From Yponomeuta sedellus (taxonomy: Eukaryota; Arthropoda; Insecta; Lepidoptera; Yponomeutidae): a stretch of 64,000 bases of DNA. Each line of letters opens with the position of its first letter. The stretch's first letter is position 1. The notes beneath the pieces were generated by a model. It searched no databases, was not told the origin of the DNA, and saw only the letters and a list, made by a program, of their open reading frames with translations. The stretch lies in contig OW203723.1 of NCBI GenBank assembly GCA_934045075.1, positions 22,719,615-22,783,614 of the forward strand, read 5' to 3'. This document shows positions 12,880-23,644 of the stretch, in pieces. The position numbers were made by a program, and so were the translations under genes.

Positions 12880-13245
12880 CCCGAGCGGTGGCAGCGGAGT
12901 GGTAGACCGCCGACTTCTCAATCGGGAGGGCGTGGGTTCGAATCCCGATTGTACCAATGACTTTGTTTTTTATGTTACGTACTATTGGTCAAGTTATAGT
13001 AGCAATCATCATCATCGTGATCAGCCGGTGTCATCCCACTGCTGAACATAGGCCTCTCCCAAGACATGCCACTGAGCCCGATCGGCTCGTAGCAATAGCA
13101 ATACAAGTCGCTAAATGTGAAGGAAATAATCGCGAGGAAACCTGAGCGTCTGAGATGTTTACATACCTCAGCGCTGAAATTGCCAAACCGGGACTGCCTC
13201 TGAGAGAAGGTCTGTGCCCTAGAGTGGGACTGGGATTACTTATAT
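12880..13245 (+). mobile_element. tRNA-derived SINE, CTC-loop type
   Basis: A tRNA-like head at about 12887-12956 has an A-box-like TGGCAGCGGAGTGG and a B box GGTTCGAATCC at 12935-12945. The anticodon-loop region reads CTTCTCA. The body is a widespread lepidopteran SINE: GTGAAGGAAA, GAGGAAACCTGAG, TACCTCAGCGCTGAAATTGC, then CTGAGAGAAGGTCTGTGCCC. The acceptor stem does not pair well, so this is not a functional tRNA gene. Related copies or pieces lie at 17925-18000, 27830-27985, 33360-33420, 35595-35670, 49025-49205, 51755-51975 and 56095-56280. Confidence 0.75.
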
Positions 13246-13352
13246 TCGGTTTATGGGTTATGGGTGCATGAAGTGGTCTCCTATTATATCTAAGCATGTC
13301 TGTACTACAGCAACTACGCTAAGCCTCTGTCCTATTCACAACACCTCTATTT

Positions 13353-13880
13353 TTAGGGTTCCGTACCTCAAAAGGAAAAAACGGAACCCTTATAGGATCA
13401 CTTTGTTGTCCGTCTGTCCGTCCGTCCGTCCGTCTGTCAAGACCCTTTTTCTCAGGAACGCGTGGAGGTATGAAGCTGAAATTTATATCAATTACTCAGG
13501 TCTACTGTCCCTTGAAGCTGTGAAAAAATCAAACTTCTAAGCCAACGCAATCAAAAGATACAGCCGTTTATGCCGCAAATTTTCGACACTTGCAAGGGAA
13601 TCAAAACCTACAGGGTGCTTCCCGTGAACTCAGAATCTTGAAATTTGGTACGAAGCAACGTCTTATAGCATAGATAAAGGAAAAATTACGAAAACCATAA
13701 ATTTTTAGTTACATCTCATAATATATATTTTTTTAATAATTTTAAACTTACTACCCATTTCCTCATAAACGCGTAGAGGTATTAAATTGAAATTCATACC
13801 AAATACTCAGGTCTATAATACAGGTTTGTACGGAACCCTCGGTGCGCGAGTCTGACTCGCACTTGGCCGGTTTTTATTTA
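13353..13880 (+). repeat. Dispersed repeat with GGTTCCGTACC and CCGGTTTTT ends
   Basis: A repeat of about 530 bp begins AGGGTTCCGTACC, passes a CCGT/CTGT microsatellite at 13411-13438, and ends with GTACGGAACCCTCGG...GACTCGCACTTGGCCGG. Elements with these ends are abundant in lepidopteran genomes, but I am not certain of their class. Internal text (TTTATGCCGCAAA and GGGTGCTTCCCGT) recurs at 43000-43320, and the right end recurs at about 1087-1140. Confidence 0.6.
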
Positions 13881-14610
13881 AGTATACCTACGAGTATGTA
13901 CTTAAATAACCACTTTTGTATTAACACCGTAATTGCGTGATGAATAAGGTCCGATGTTTTTTATTTAAACAAAGATTAGTCTTGCATTTTCAGCCTTAGC
14001 AGGGGGAACCTTGCGTTCGATTTCTTGCAGATTAGTTTGGTCTGATTTTGGTTCGGCGGTTAAAATATCACTGGGCTCATTTAGGCCTTGTTTAAGCGTT
14101 TTTGTTTAACAAATTGTTTACCGGCCTTGACTTTAGCACTGAGTTTTTTATTTTATTTTAAAAGATTTCTTTGATATTCGCAGTCTCTTTATAACAGTAT
14201 GACATCTAACGTACGCCATTTCTTCCGACGTCTTAATTGGTGTGCTCACTAGCGCCACCGCTGGAATAAAAATCATAACTAGTTTTATAATACGTTTTTT
14301 TTTTTCTCAAAAAGTAAACCTTAAACACTGTTTTTAGAATCTACGGACTAGAAACTAGGATCAACAACCTAGGACTTAAGTCGATTTCCGCCAAAAACGA
14401 AACGAAGCGCCTTAAATCTAGCGACACTCGCGTCGTCGCGTCGATGCCTTTCATTTGACACTTGATTTGTCAAAGTAGGGACCTACTGCAATTTGGCAGC
14501 TACTGCACCACCGTGGTCTTAAAAGTATCATACATACGCCGTGAAAATAACCACACTGCATTAGCAGTCGGGCAAAAAAGACGACGATTCACGAACCTTC
14601 GCATTTGAAG

Positions 14611-14660
14611 ACGGCTAAAATTGACTACAATACAAACGTACTTTGGTCAATTTTAGCCGT
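14611..14660. repeat. Perfect 15-bp hairpin
   Basis: ACGGCTAAAATTGAC at 14611-14625 pairs perfectly with 14646-14660 across a 20-base loop. The region outside the stem has no matching longer arms. It could be the core of a decayed MITE or a structured RNA; nothing shows expression. Confidence 0.7.
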
Positions 14661-14871
14661 GATAAACATCACTGAAAAGAATATTCAATTCGAATAGCCC
14701 GGTACCTAAGGCCGCTTCATAACCAGATTTATCCAGCTCTCCCTTATTGGTTGTACCTTCCGTATTGATTGTGACAATTGCTTGTAACCTTTTGGTACTA
14801 TTACATCACGACAGCTAGGAGTGAGAATCATGTCTACAATATTATTGTAAAGGGAATGTTCTAGTAATTGG

Positions 14872-15051
14872 CAGCCTCGGTAGCGCAGCGGTTTGGCACG
14901 CGGACTGTAAAACCGAAGATCTCGGGTCCGATCCCCGGCCGGGTCAAACTAGGAAACGAACTTTTCTAGTTTGTCTCGGGTCTTTGATGTTATCTATGTA
15001 CTTATTGTATTAAATCTATCGTGGAGTTAGCACCTATACCTATAGCACAAG
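14872..15051 (+). mobile_element. tRNA-Tyr-like SINE, left part (split by transposon B)
   Basis: The tRNA-like head at 14872-14946 has an A-box-like TAGCGCAGCGG, an anticodon region GGACTGTAAA resembling tRNA-Tyr (GTA), and a B box GGTCCGATCC at 14925-14934. The body continues to 15051, where transposon copy B interrupts it, and resumes at 17097. The upstream acceptor strand does not complement the 3' side, so this is a retroposon and not a tRNA gene. Confidence 0.7.
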
Positions 15052-17096
15052 CACAGAACATAAAAAAAGAGTAGAAGTCGTAAGTGGGCGGTGCCCGCGT
15101 GCCTCACATTAGCAATGTATTGCCTATGCGTAGTCGGTGACAGTTTTGTTAACTTCAGGTGCCGTGCGCTTCTAGTAAAGAAAAAATGGTGAAAACTTTG
15201 TTAACCTGCCTTGTTATGCTGTGTTAGAGAGTAAAAATTAAAGTTGGGCACCAAAATATACCGATCATGGCGTAACATTTCATCTGCAAGACGTATTTCA
15301 TTGGATTTTTAATTAAATTTGTATTGACATGAACACGGAAACCAATCCGAAAATGAGAAAGTGAAACCACCTTTATTTACTGGTTACTAAAGTTAAATTT
15401 TCATCGAAGAAAGTGTACATTCTCTAGAAATTTCTGTCAAAATTTGAATTCTCCTCAATTACGGATGGGGGCACACATGATAAAAATCTATCGATACTTA
15501 ATTGTCTATGACTTAGTAGTCATACATACTTAACGGTACTTAGGTATTGTAAATTCCAATTCGTCTAAGTAGGTAAAATAATTATTGTTATTTTATATCT
15601 ACTTCCTAAGTGCCTTTTAATATGCACCCGGTAGCCATCCGGCCGCCGGGCCGGGTAAAGTAGTAATGTATAAGCTCCGGTCGCCGGCTGGTGGTTGTGC
15701 ATGTAAAAACTGTCATTGGAGCTCATACATTACTTTCATACAAGACATGACATGAGCACAGCTAGATCGCGATATAGTTTTTCCTTAACCAGTTTATCAG
15801 GGACTGCAATATTTAAGAAACTATCAAAGTAATTTTAATCTTACATTTTTAAATATTCCAACCGAGATGTAAAGTGAGGTTATCGAAAACGACTCATGTG
15901 GTTTTTTTACTTCAGTTCAAAACATTAAGTAAATTACTTATTATATTGTTTACTTATTCGAGAGGTTGTTCTCTTGGCGAGCATCAGATTTTTGTTTTGT
16001 TATGTTATTTGATTTATGGTTTTTTTATTATTCTGCTATTTACCCTTAATATTTCAACCCCTTTGACAACAGCAAACCGAGGCAATGATAAAACAACCCT
16101 CTCGGAATCATAACAATTTGGAAGTGTGTTCTCGTTTAGTTTTCATAAGGAAACCGGATACGAAATTAAAATGGATGGCAGCGATAAGAAGGCAAAATTG
16201 GTTCCCAACAAAAAAGGAGCACAATATATTCAGAGCATTTTCATACACTTCATAATAACTAAAAAGGCGGAAGATGGGTGCCTTATGTGGTGCAGCAATA
16301 CCAGAAAAAATGTGCTTCACTTCCAGGTTAGACTCTTGCGTATAAGTGAAATTATATTAGTACCATCATCAATTAGTATTACTTATGAAACATGGCGTAC
16401 AGATAGACAAAGTTTTATTTTTAATTATAATTTCTAACGCCGGCGAAGCAGTGGGTTAAAGCTAGTTTTAATAAGAGATATTATTTTAAAATATTATGAA
16501 ATCTAACACATCGTTTTATTTGTATATGTATCCACCCTATCAGTATTATTTCTTCATTGCACAAAAGATAATGTAAAAAAGATGCATTTTCTACCAGTCA
16601 ACCCGCAGGCAAAAAAGAAATAGCCAAAAATACTTTTGAGTATCAGTATTCGTATTCAGCCGTTAATGTGTTAAACTGTTTGTATAATTTGTCCATAGGT
16701 TCTCCCTATCGACAAACTAGAACTCGCATTGTCCCATCCCAAACTGAGAATGTACTTGTTTTTCAATTTTGAACTTTATGTCTTAATAGGTAAAAGTTCT
16801 TTTCGGTCCGAAACGGCGGTAGTTCCATCTAGTGTAGAGTAGCGATACTACAAAATGCCAACCCTTATTTCATCACTGTCATTTGACTTTGATCATTGTT
16901 AACATCGTGAAAAGGTACATATTTTACTCGAAACTTTTATGATGTACACCTTTTCGGCCTTGACTTTATTTACCAATGGCAGCTTGGCATTCGTAGTATG
17001 CGTTTGGTTTATGTGTATCAGTTTGGTTACACTGGTTTTCGTACTAATGTGTCAGGTCACTACTTCTACTCTTTTTTTATGTTCTGTGAGCACAAG
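15044..17096 (+). mobile_element. DNA transposon copy B, 2.0 kb, with 8-bp target duplication
   Basis: The element occupies 15052-17088. It begins CACAGAACATAAAAAAAGAG and ends with the reverse complement. A perfect 8-bp target duplication, AGCACAAG, lies at 15044-15051 and 17089-17096. It is the same family as copy A in opposite orientation, about 100 bp shorter. The two copies form arms of an 8.1 kb inverted repeat with a ~3.9 kb spacer. The different target duplications show they are two separate insertions. No transposase-like frame was found. Confidence 0.85.
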
Positions 17097-17165
17097 TCAT
17101 TTAGTTGTACTTAGTATAGGGCTAACGAGATCTGTGTAGTATGCCCATGAATATTTATTTATTAT
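17097..17165 (+). mobile_element. tRNA-Tyr-like SINE, right part
   Basis: Continuation of the SINE begun at 14872: the text after the target duplication (TCATTTAGTTG...GATCTGTG) and a TATTTATTTATT-type end is the 3' portion of the same element. The insertion of transposon B is therefore younger than this SINE. Confidence 0.5.
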
Positions 17166-17189
17166 TTATTTATTTATACATAGTAATTT

Positions 17190-17290
17190 AGAATAACTTC
17201 TACACAACACAAGCACTTGTCTGGTTCTCAAACTAGGGTAGGGTACCCAGGCACCTAAATACACCTAGAGTGTGGCCATTACATTTATAC
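17190..17290 (-). mobile_element. SINE body fragment
   Basis: Minus-strand remnant of the SINE body seen at 21186-21390, sharing ACTTCTACACAACACAAGCAC and the TCTCAAACTAGGGTA block. Its tRNA head is gone. At 17625-17750 there is also a short TE-like block (TAGTCCACTGCTGG...) of unknown family. Confidence 0.45.
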
Positions 17291-17924
17291 AGTAATATAA
17301 GATAAGATCGAATAGTTGGAGCTTTGATCAGTGAGTTCTTAGGTTTCCAACTATACAATAAAAACGCCGTTCATCAACTCGTGTAATGGAATTAAACTAC
17401 AAAAGTTTTTGTTACTTTTTAGTTTCCTTTTTTAACTATTTATTTCCATTTTATTTCATAAATGCCTCGCATCACAACCGCGTAAAGCTATACCTGTATA
17501 ACAATGTTTCTCTCCCACGAGACAGGCTTTGCCTAGTGTGGGAGTCAGCAACTGTCCAAATAGTGTAATCCAAGTAATGGCAATAAAATATTTTTACTTT
17601 TACTTTTTTAAGTATATTCTTCTTCTTCTTCAGGCTATATATTAGTCCACTGCTGGCAATATCCCTCCCCTAATGAGCGCCATAGCGCCCTGTCTCCAGC
17701 TTGCCGCATGCAGCATCTGCCGGCAGTTAGTAAAAGTTTGTTAAAAGCATATTATTGGCACGAAATCAGATATTTATATCAACGAAAGAATTTACATACC
17801 GTCTGTTGAATGTCAATTTCCAATGCTTTGGAAGCGTGGCATGATGACTTCACAATATTTTTATTATTTTGCGCTTGAGATTGCGAAGTCGCGGTGGGTA
17901 AGTGTGGTAATTAATTAAGCCCAT

Positions 17925-18000
17925 ATTCTCTCACTCTCTCTCTGAGAGAAGGTATGTGCTCTGCAGTGGGATGTATATAGGCTATACACAAAAAAATATT
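17925..18000 (+). mobile_element. SINE 3' tail fragment
   Basis: CTCTGAGAGAAGG...GTGCTCTGCAGTGGGA...TATAGGCTA is the 3' end of the SINE family at 12880-13245 and 56095-56280. Only about 75 bp remain. Confidence 0.55.
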
Positions 18001-18044
18001 AAAATGTCAGATCATTGAAATAACGAGGATAGTGCACTGACAAG

Positions 18045-18205
18045 AGTCTGCAGTACCTATCCCGTAGGGTTATGCAGAGACCAGGGTTTGCCACATGCCA
18101 CGATCCTGACGTAGTAGCTGCTTGCAATCTCGGGGAATTTTTATCTTGCCCTTCACTAATACATATCCTGTTTGGTCGATGTAGCTGACGGTCGACGCGG
18201 TGCTT
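18045..18205 (-). mobile_element. Second LINE family, 3' remnant
   Basis: Shares GCAGAGACCAGGGTTTGCCAC, GATCCTGACG and TTTGGTCGATGTA with the better copy at 37016-37475. It is degraded and encodes nothing intact. Confidence 0.55.
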
Positions 18206-19112
18206 ACTAACACCACCAATACAATCATGGAAAAAACATAATTTCGCGAAAGAAAGAATTTGTTACATAGGCTAAATCGAAAACCATTTCGAGGTTTTTA
18301 TCCAAATAACAGTATTTTCAATGTAATAACTAATGAAATCAAAAGATGGGCTTTATTTTCTGAAATTTAAATTTGTTATCAAACTGCTGCGTGACGTCAT
18401 ACGACGGTTACAGTACTCTGTAGGCAGCAGACCAAAATATATAGGTACATATACTATGAACACAATATCCCGTAGACCTGTCTACGCAATATCCAGACCG
18501 AGCTGTCAAAATTTGCTGACAGACACGTAGTATCTCTATGTAGTCTGTGTGACAGACTGACTTGACTTGCTTGACTGATCACGTTTGGTTGTTGTGGATT
18601 TGCTTTAGTGGTTTTAAATTTTTCTTGGCAATTTTTATTTGTATAGCTAACACCGACGATTTCGCATACGATTTAGTTGTGGTATTAGGGCAAGACGGCA
18701 CAAAGCATCTACAACAATTATAATCTGTGCAACAAATTAGACATGTGTAAGTACTGCGTGTTATGCAGTACGCGTTATATAGCACGACCGCGTACTGGAT
18801 CAGTACCCAGTACGCGGCAAAATATAGCATGACCTATGGCGAGAACAGTTCATGATGATGACATAATGACAATGACTCTAAACATGGCCCTCGTGAGTCA
18901 TAATGCGACATCTCAGGTAGGCCATGTTCCGAGTATTGCGTACTGCTATAATGCCATATATATGGCGCGGTACGAAAGGCCATGCCATGTGGCATGTTCT
19001 CATAGGGTACTGTTTTGCGCATGTAAACATACACGGATGTCAAATACCGCCGTCTCTCGACTTTTTACATAGTCTGTAGCTTTTTTGACAGTATTCACAG
19101 ACTCCTGACTTT

Positions 19113-20558
19113 GACTCACTTAGAGATGGGTCGCGGGAATATACCCGAAAGGTATATTCCCGGGCAAATACCCAAAACGGGTAAATACCCGGGTAAATAC
19201 CCGAAATGGGTATTTATGAGGGGAAATACGTTTATTGGTGTTTTCGTTCGCTAAAATAGATTGCATTACCGATAAATCCATTTTTACTGACTATACTCAA
19301 TATCTTTCATTCTTTTTTGACGAAAGAACGAAATAAGTATAATCTCAAGAAAATGACTTTTTTGTGATGGACTTATTTCATGAATTATTGAGAGATTGTT
19401 AAAGATTCTTACTTAGATATTATCCGCCCGAGAGTAAATAACCATAAATACCAGTTTCTACTGAGTATTTAACGAAAACTGACAGTAAATATTTTTAATT
19501 GGTTTTTTTACAGTAAAATCATTTAGTCAGGGTCTTATCGGTAATAATCGGAATAAGAATCGAAATTAATCGGTATTGATGAGATCTTTGTTAAAACTTG
19601 GGGAGCATGGTCTGATGATAGCGCTGGAAGGTGTGTAAGGGATCTCCTCACTGAATAGCAGTAGGCCATTTGAGTTTGTACTTATTCGATTAGTATTTAT
19701 GAGATCTTTGTTGAAACTTTGTGACAAGTTCTTAGATGGCACAGCAAAGTACCCAAATTCTAGTGCCATCATCAGACCTTTCAGACACTAGATCTTCACA
19801 ACGGATAGTAGGAAACTATTCGAGTTTCGCCTTATTTAATCTGTATTATTGAGATCTTTAGCAGAACTTTCTGATAAGATCTGATTACGGCAAAGTAAGG
19901 TGATTAGTTAGTTAGATCTGGGAAAAAGAACGTGGTTATAGGATCTCCTCAACGGAGAACCTAGAATGATTCATATTCATTTATTTTATGATATTCATTT
20001 ATTTGATTGCAATAAAATCAAATTAACAAACAACATAACATACCGTAACATATTCACACACCCGTATCGCGTACGCAGAGATCAGTGTTTGCCACTTGCC
20101 ATGATCCTGACAGACCTTTTTCGCTTTATCAACATTTGTTACTCAAAATCAAATTATTGAAATATTTTTGCAGTATATCAAAAGTTAGTCTCAAATAATG
20201 GAGTCCTAGTAAAGAATATATATTTTATGTTATTTACTCTCGGGCGGATAATTACTAAGTAAGAATCTTTAACAATCTCTCAATAATTTATGAAATAAGA
20301 CCATCACAAAAAAGTTATTTTCTTGAGATATACTTATTTCGTGCTTTCGTCAAAAAATAATGAAAGATATTGAATATAGTCCTGGGGCTCGTGAGTAAAA
20401 ATAGATTTAACGGTAATGCAATCTATTTTAGCGAACGAAAACACCAATAAACGTATTTGCCCTCATAAATACCCGTCAGGTAGATTCAATGGGAATATTC
20501 CCGCGAATCTACCCATTTCGGGTAAATACCCGGGTAGAATCACATCTCTAGACTCACT
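19113..20558. mobile_element. hAT-like non-autonomous element, 1.43 kb, long inverted ends
   Basis: The element occupies 19121-20550 and is flanked by a perfect 8-bp target duplication, GACTCACT, at 19113-19120 and 20551-20558. Its ends read TAGAGATG and CATCTCTA, a form common in hAT elements. The two ends are inverted repeats of roughly 330 bp (about 19121-19450 and 20225-20550) that include GTAAATACCCGGGTA blocks. The interior has three diverged subrepeats around GAGATCTTTG (about 19577, 19699 and 19851) and no transposase. A LINE 3' fragment sits inside, at about 20050-20155. Confidence 0.8.
20050..20155 (-). mobile_element. LINE 3' fragment nested in the hAT-like element
   Basis: The text GCAGAGATCAGTGTTTGCCACTTGCC... 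GATCCTGACAGA...CTTTATCAACATT matches the 3' coding end of the LINE family at 37016-37475. It lies in the interior of the 19121-20550 element, between its inverted ends. Confidence 0.5.
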
Positions 20559-21185
20559 CATATGCTAACGCAATCGCGTGACACTACACGGCCGGGCCGC
20601 CGTATGACGTCACAAATTTAAATCTTTCAATAAATTATTTCATAGTGATAAACTTAATTAATCGGAAAAAAAATGAAATTAGTTTCTTAAAATTACGTCT
20701 AATATCAGAAAAAAAATTAAAATACAGGTATCATAAAAAGTTTCCTTCCCCATTATTGATCCTTCTGCCATGCTCAATTGCCCCAGTCTCGCTACCCCAC
20801 ATAAGTATTGTAGCATTTGCAGTAGCGAATAGTCAATAAGCCTCTAATTCATACACAATTAATGATGATAATACCCGGTGTTTAATAGATAATATTATAT
20901 CTGTCTATCTAGGTGTAATTTAACATCACGTAAAGTTGCGAAGGCTGGTCAGTTTTCTGCGTAATAGATATTATGCCGTGCCCAATGCCTAGAATGATAT
21001 GTAGAGCAAATCAATCAATCAACAACTTTAGCTGAGACTTTCGTGGAGCATGTGTTCGTATAGTGACCTTGTGCTCGTTGAAATCTAGAAAAACAAATAA
21101 GAATAGGCAACGTTTAGGTATTTGGTATCAAAAAAATCATATAAAAATAAAAAATAAAAATATGTAATAGGAATATTATGTAGGG
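20559..21185. other. Noncoding stretch, nothing recognised
   Basis: AT-rich sequence with one short open frame (20645-20839) that has no recognisable features. No tRNA-like or coding signal was found. Confidence 0.5.
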
Positions 21186-21390
21186 ACGACCTCTGTGGCG
21201 TAGCGGTAGCGCATCTGCCTACCATGCAAGAGGTCCCGGGTTCGAACCCCGGCTGGGGATAAAAAAACCCAAGTCTTGGATGTTTAGATGTTTGTTATGT
21301 CGTTGTTTCTGGTTCCCAAGACACAGGGTATCCTAGTGTGGGGCCAGGAGCAATGTATGTGCCTGTATGTAAATGTTATTATTACCAGTT
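21186..21390 (+). mobile_element. tRNA-derived SINE with body (best copy of its family)
   Basis: The tRNA-like head at 21186-21260 has an A-box-like TGGCGTAGCGGT (21196-21207) and a B box GGTTCGAACCC at 21239-21249. The body follows with CAAGTCTTGGATG, TGTTTCTGGTTCCC, CACAGGGTATCCTAGTGTGG and CAGGAGCAATGTATGTGCC. The same body in reverse is nested in a LINE at 49493-49645, and pieces occur at 8340, 17190, 31410 and 41540. A and B boxes would allow RNA polymerase III transcription. Confidence 0.75.
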
Positions 21391-21650
21391 CTACGGAACT
21401 TCTCTTACTTAATGCACGCTTTGCCAAAAGGACTACTGTCAATTAAATATTATTTAGTTGACAAAAATGTCAGGAATTAAAGCCTTTAATGTATTAGTAC
21501 TAGCTTTTAGAATAATAATTATGTAAACTCTGTTAATTAAGTATGTATCAAAATACCCTGGAAAGACTAAGGTTTTTGTGTCAATTTTTCTCCAAATTGA
21601 TTTACATTAGTTTTACTTGTTGCGTTCTATGTAATAAATGGCACGAATTT
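21391..21650 (+). mobile_element. LINE 3' end remnant
   Basis: Shares TTATGTAAACTCTGTTAATTAAG and the CTCCAAATTGAT block with the 3' UTR of the LINE at 56743-59814. Upstream, GCCAAAAGGACTACT corresponds to the last codons of its protein. Heavily mutated. Confidence 0.6.
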
Positions 21651-21782
21651 TGCCGTGTTCGGTGACAACCATGATGATTTTCCAACCTGATTTTCAGAGA
21701 CCGCAAAAAATGGATAATTATTGTTGAAAATATAATCCAAACTAAAATGTTATTCAACTAATTCAATAAAGTTTTACAAATC

Positions 21783-21979
21783 AATAGACGTCTACGTCGG
21801 CTGCCTGTACGTAATACAGAGAATATTGTAAAGAGGTTCGAAATTTCATTGATGCAGGTGAGTCGCCCATTAGCTCAGTTGGAAAGAGCGCTGGCACGGA
21901 TAGCCAGAGGTCGCGGGGTCGAATCCCGGCATGGGTAGAATTTTTAGCCTCTAAATAGGTGTTTAATAGCCGTCTATGT
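21783..21979 (+). mobile_element. tRNA-repeat family, single copy with imperfect 15-bp target duplication
   Basis: The 167-bp element at 21798-21964 runs from CTGCCTGTACGTAATACAGAG to CCTCTAAATAGG. Its tRNA-like block is at about 21868-21938, with an A-box-like TTAGCTCAGTTGG and a B box GGTCGAATCCC. The flanks at 21783-21797 and 21965-21979 match over 15 bp with two differences. The anticodon stem is intact but the loop lacks the usual T33, so it is not a working tRNA gene. The tRNA-like part lies inside the unit and not at its start. Confidence 0.7.
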
Positions 21980-22554
21980 AAATTGTTTTTAATTTAATCT
22001 TATGTGAAGACTAGTGAGCACTTTGTATTTCTTTTGTTACGTAAAATTATCAAACGTGGTGTTTTTTTATTAACCGACTTCAGAAAAGGAGATGCCAAGT
22101 CCCAAACCAGCACATATATTTTTGGGCACCGACTCCAAAATATTCTTCTACAATACCTAGCTACATACGAATTTCGCATTTAGAGGTCATATTCGTTTAA
22201 ATTATTTCTGCGTTTTTAGTGCCTGTAAAGATGTAATTTTTCATATATTTTTTTGTATCAGTAGCAAAACAAATTATATTATTTTGGGCCCAGAACTAGG
22301 CCAAGCGCATTCCAGCATCCAGTTTGGTGTTAGTATACTGCAATCCCCATATACTCGTACATAATAACAAATACTAAAAACTGGCGAAGTATTAGTCGAA
22401 TTTCCAGTAAGGGTCTTAGGTCTTTGTCATTGGTATTCTAGCTAGTGTTAGGCCTCTGTCCAGCCCAGGGCCGGTTTTACGCTGCACAATAACCGTAACT
22501 GCGCGACATCGTTAGACTGCATAGTATTCATACAACGTTCACACAGACATTAGT

Positions 22555-23633
22555 AAATGTATGAAATTTAAAAACCTATTTAGAGGCTAAAAATTTCACC
22601 CATGCCGGGATTCGAACCCGCAACCTCTGGCTATCCGTACCAGCGCTCTACCAATTGAGCCAATGGGCGACTCACGGCATCAGTGAAATTTCGAACCTCT
22701 TTACAATATTCTCTGTATTACGTACAGGCAGCGACATCTGACTTAAGCAAATTGCATTACTTACAGCCCCGACTACCTACTTTGCAGTTAGGTTTAACAT
22801 CGGAACGATATCACTGTACCCACATGATTACACTATTTTTATTTTTAATGCACTAACCCGTGCTAAGGAACAAATTTAAAAACCTATTTAGAGGCTAAAA
22901 ATTGAATAAAATTGTATTAAATGGGTGAAATTTTTAGCCTCTAAATAGGTTTTTAAATTTGTTCCTTAGCACGGGTTAGTGCATTAAAAATAAAAATAGT
23001 GTAATCATGTGGGTACAGTGATATCGTTCCGATGTTAAACCTAACTGCAAAGTAGGTAGTCGGGGCTGTAAGTAATGCAATTTGCTTAAGTCAGATGTCG
23101 CTGCCTGTACGTAATACAGAGAATATTGTAAAGAGGTTCGAAATTTCACTGATGCCGTGAGTCGCCCATTGGCTCAATTGGTAGAGCGCTGGTACGGATA
23201 GCCAGAGGTTGCGGGTTCGAATCCCGGCATGGGTGAAATTTTTAGCCTCTAAATAGGTTTTTAAATTTGTTCCTTAGCACGGGTTAGTGCATTAAAAATA
23301 AAAATAGTGTAATCATGTGGGTACAGTGATATCGTTCCGATGTTAAACCTAACTGCAAAGTAGGTAGTCGGGGCTGTAAGTAATGCAATTTGCTTAAGTC
23401 AGATGTCGCTGCCTGTACGTAATACAGAGAATATTGTAAAGAGGTTCGAAATTTCACTGATGCCGTGAGTCGCCCATTGGCTCAATTGGTAGAGCGCTGG
23501 TACGGATAGCCAGAGGTTGCGGGTTCGAATCCCGGCATGGGTGAAATTTTTAGCCTCTAAATAGGTTTTTAAATTTGTTCCTTAGCACGGGTTAGTGCAT
23601 TAAAAATAAAAATAGTGTAAAATGTATGAAATT
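22555..23633. repeat. Composite tRNA-repeat: inverted and tandem, one target duplication
   Basis: A 14-bp direct repeat, AAATGTATGAAATT, at 22555-22568 and 23620-23633 encloses about 1.05 kb. Inside, a reverse arm (22569-22903) mirrors a forward arm that starts near 22922, with about 20 bases between them. By eye the ~335-bp arms appear identical. The forward part continues as tandem units of 308 bp starting at 22921, 23229 and 23537, the last one truncated. Each unit carries a tRNA-like block: reverse at about 22601-22672, forward at about 23161-23233 and 23469-23541. The whole array appears to have been inserted once. Confidence 0.85.
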
Positions 23634-23644
23634 ACATGACCAGT

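Noticed and set aside
12887..12956. Possible tRNA-Glu gene
   Set aside because: The acceptor stem does not pair, and a typical SINE body follows directly; it is the head of a SINE.
21868..21938. Possible tRNA gene cluster (with 22601, 23161, 23469, 55001, 56622)
   Set aside because: A and B boxes are good, but the anticodon loop lacks T33 and every copy shares long flanking repeat sequence, so these are repeat-borne tRNA-like blocks.
22555..23633. CRISPR-like array
   Set aside because: The repeats are 308 bp, eukaryotic, and contain tRNA-like blocks; there are no short spacers or Cas genes.
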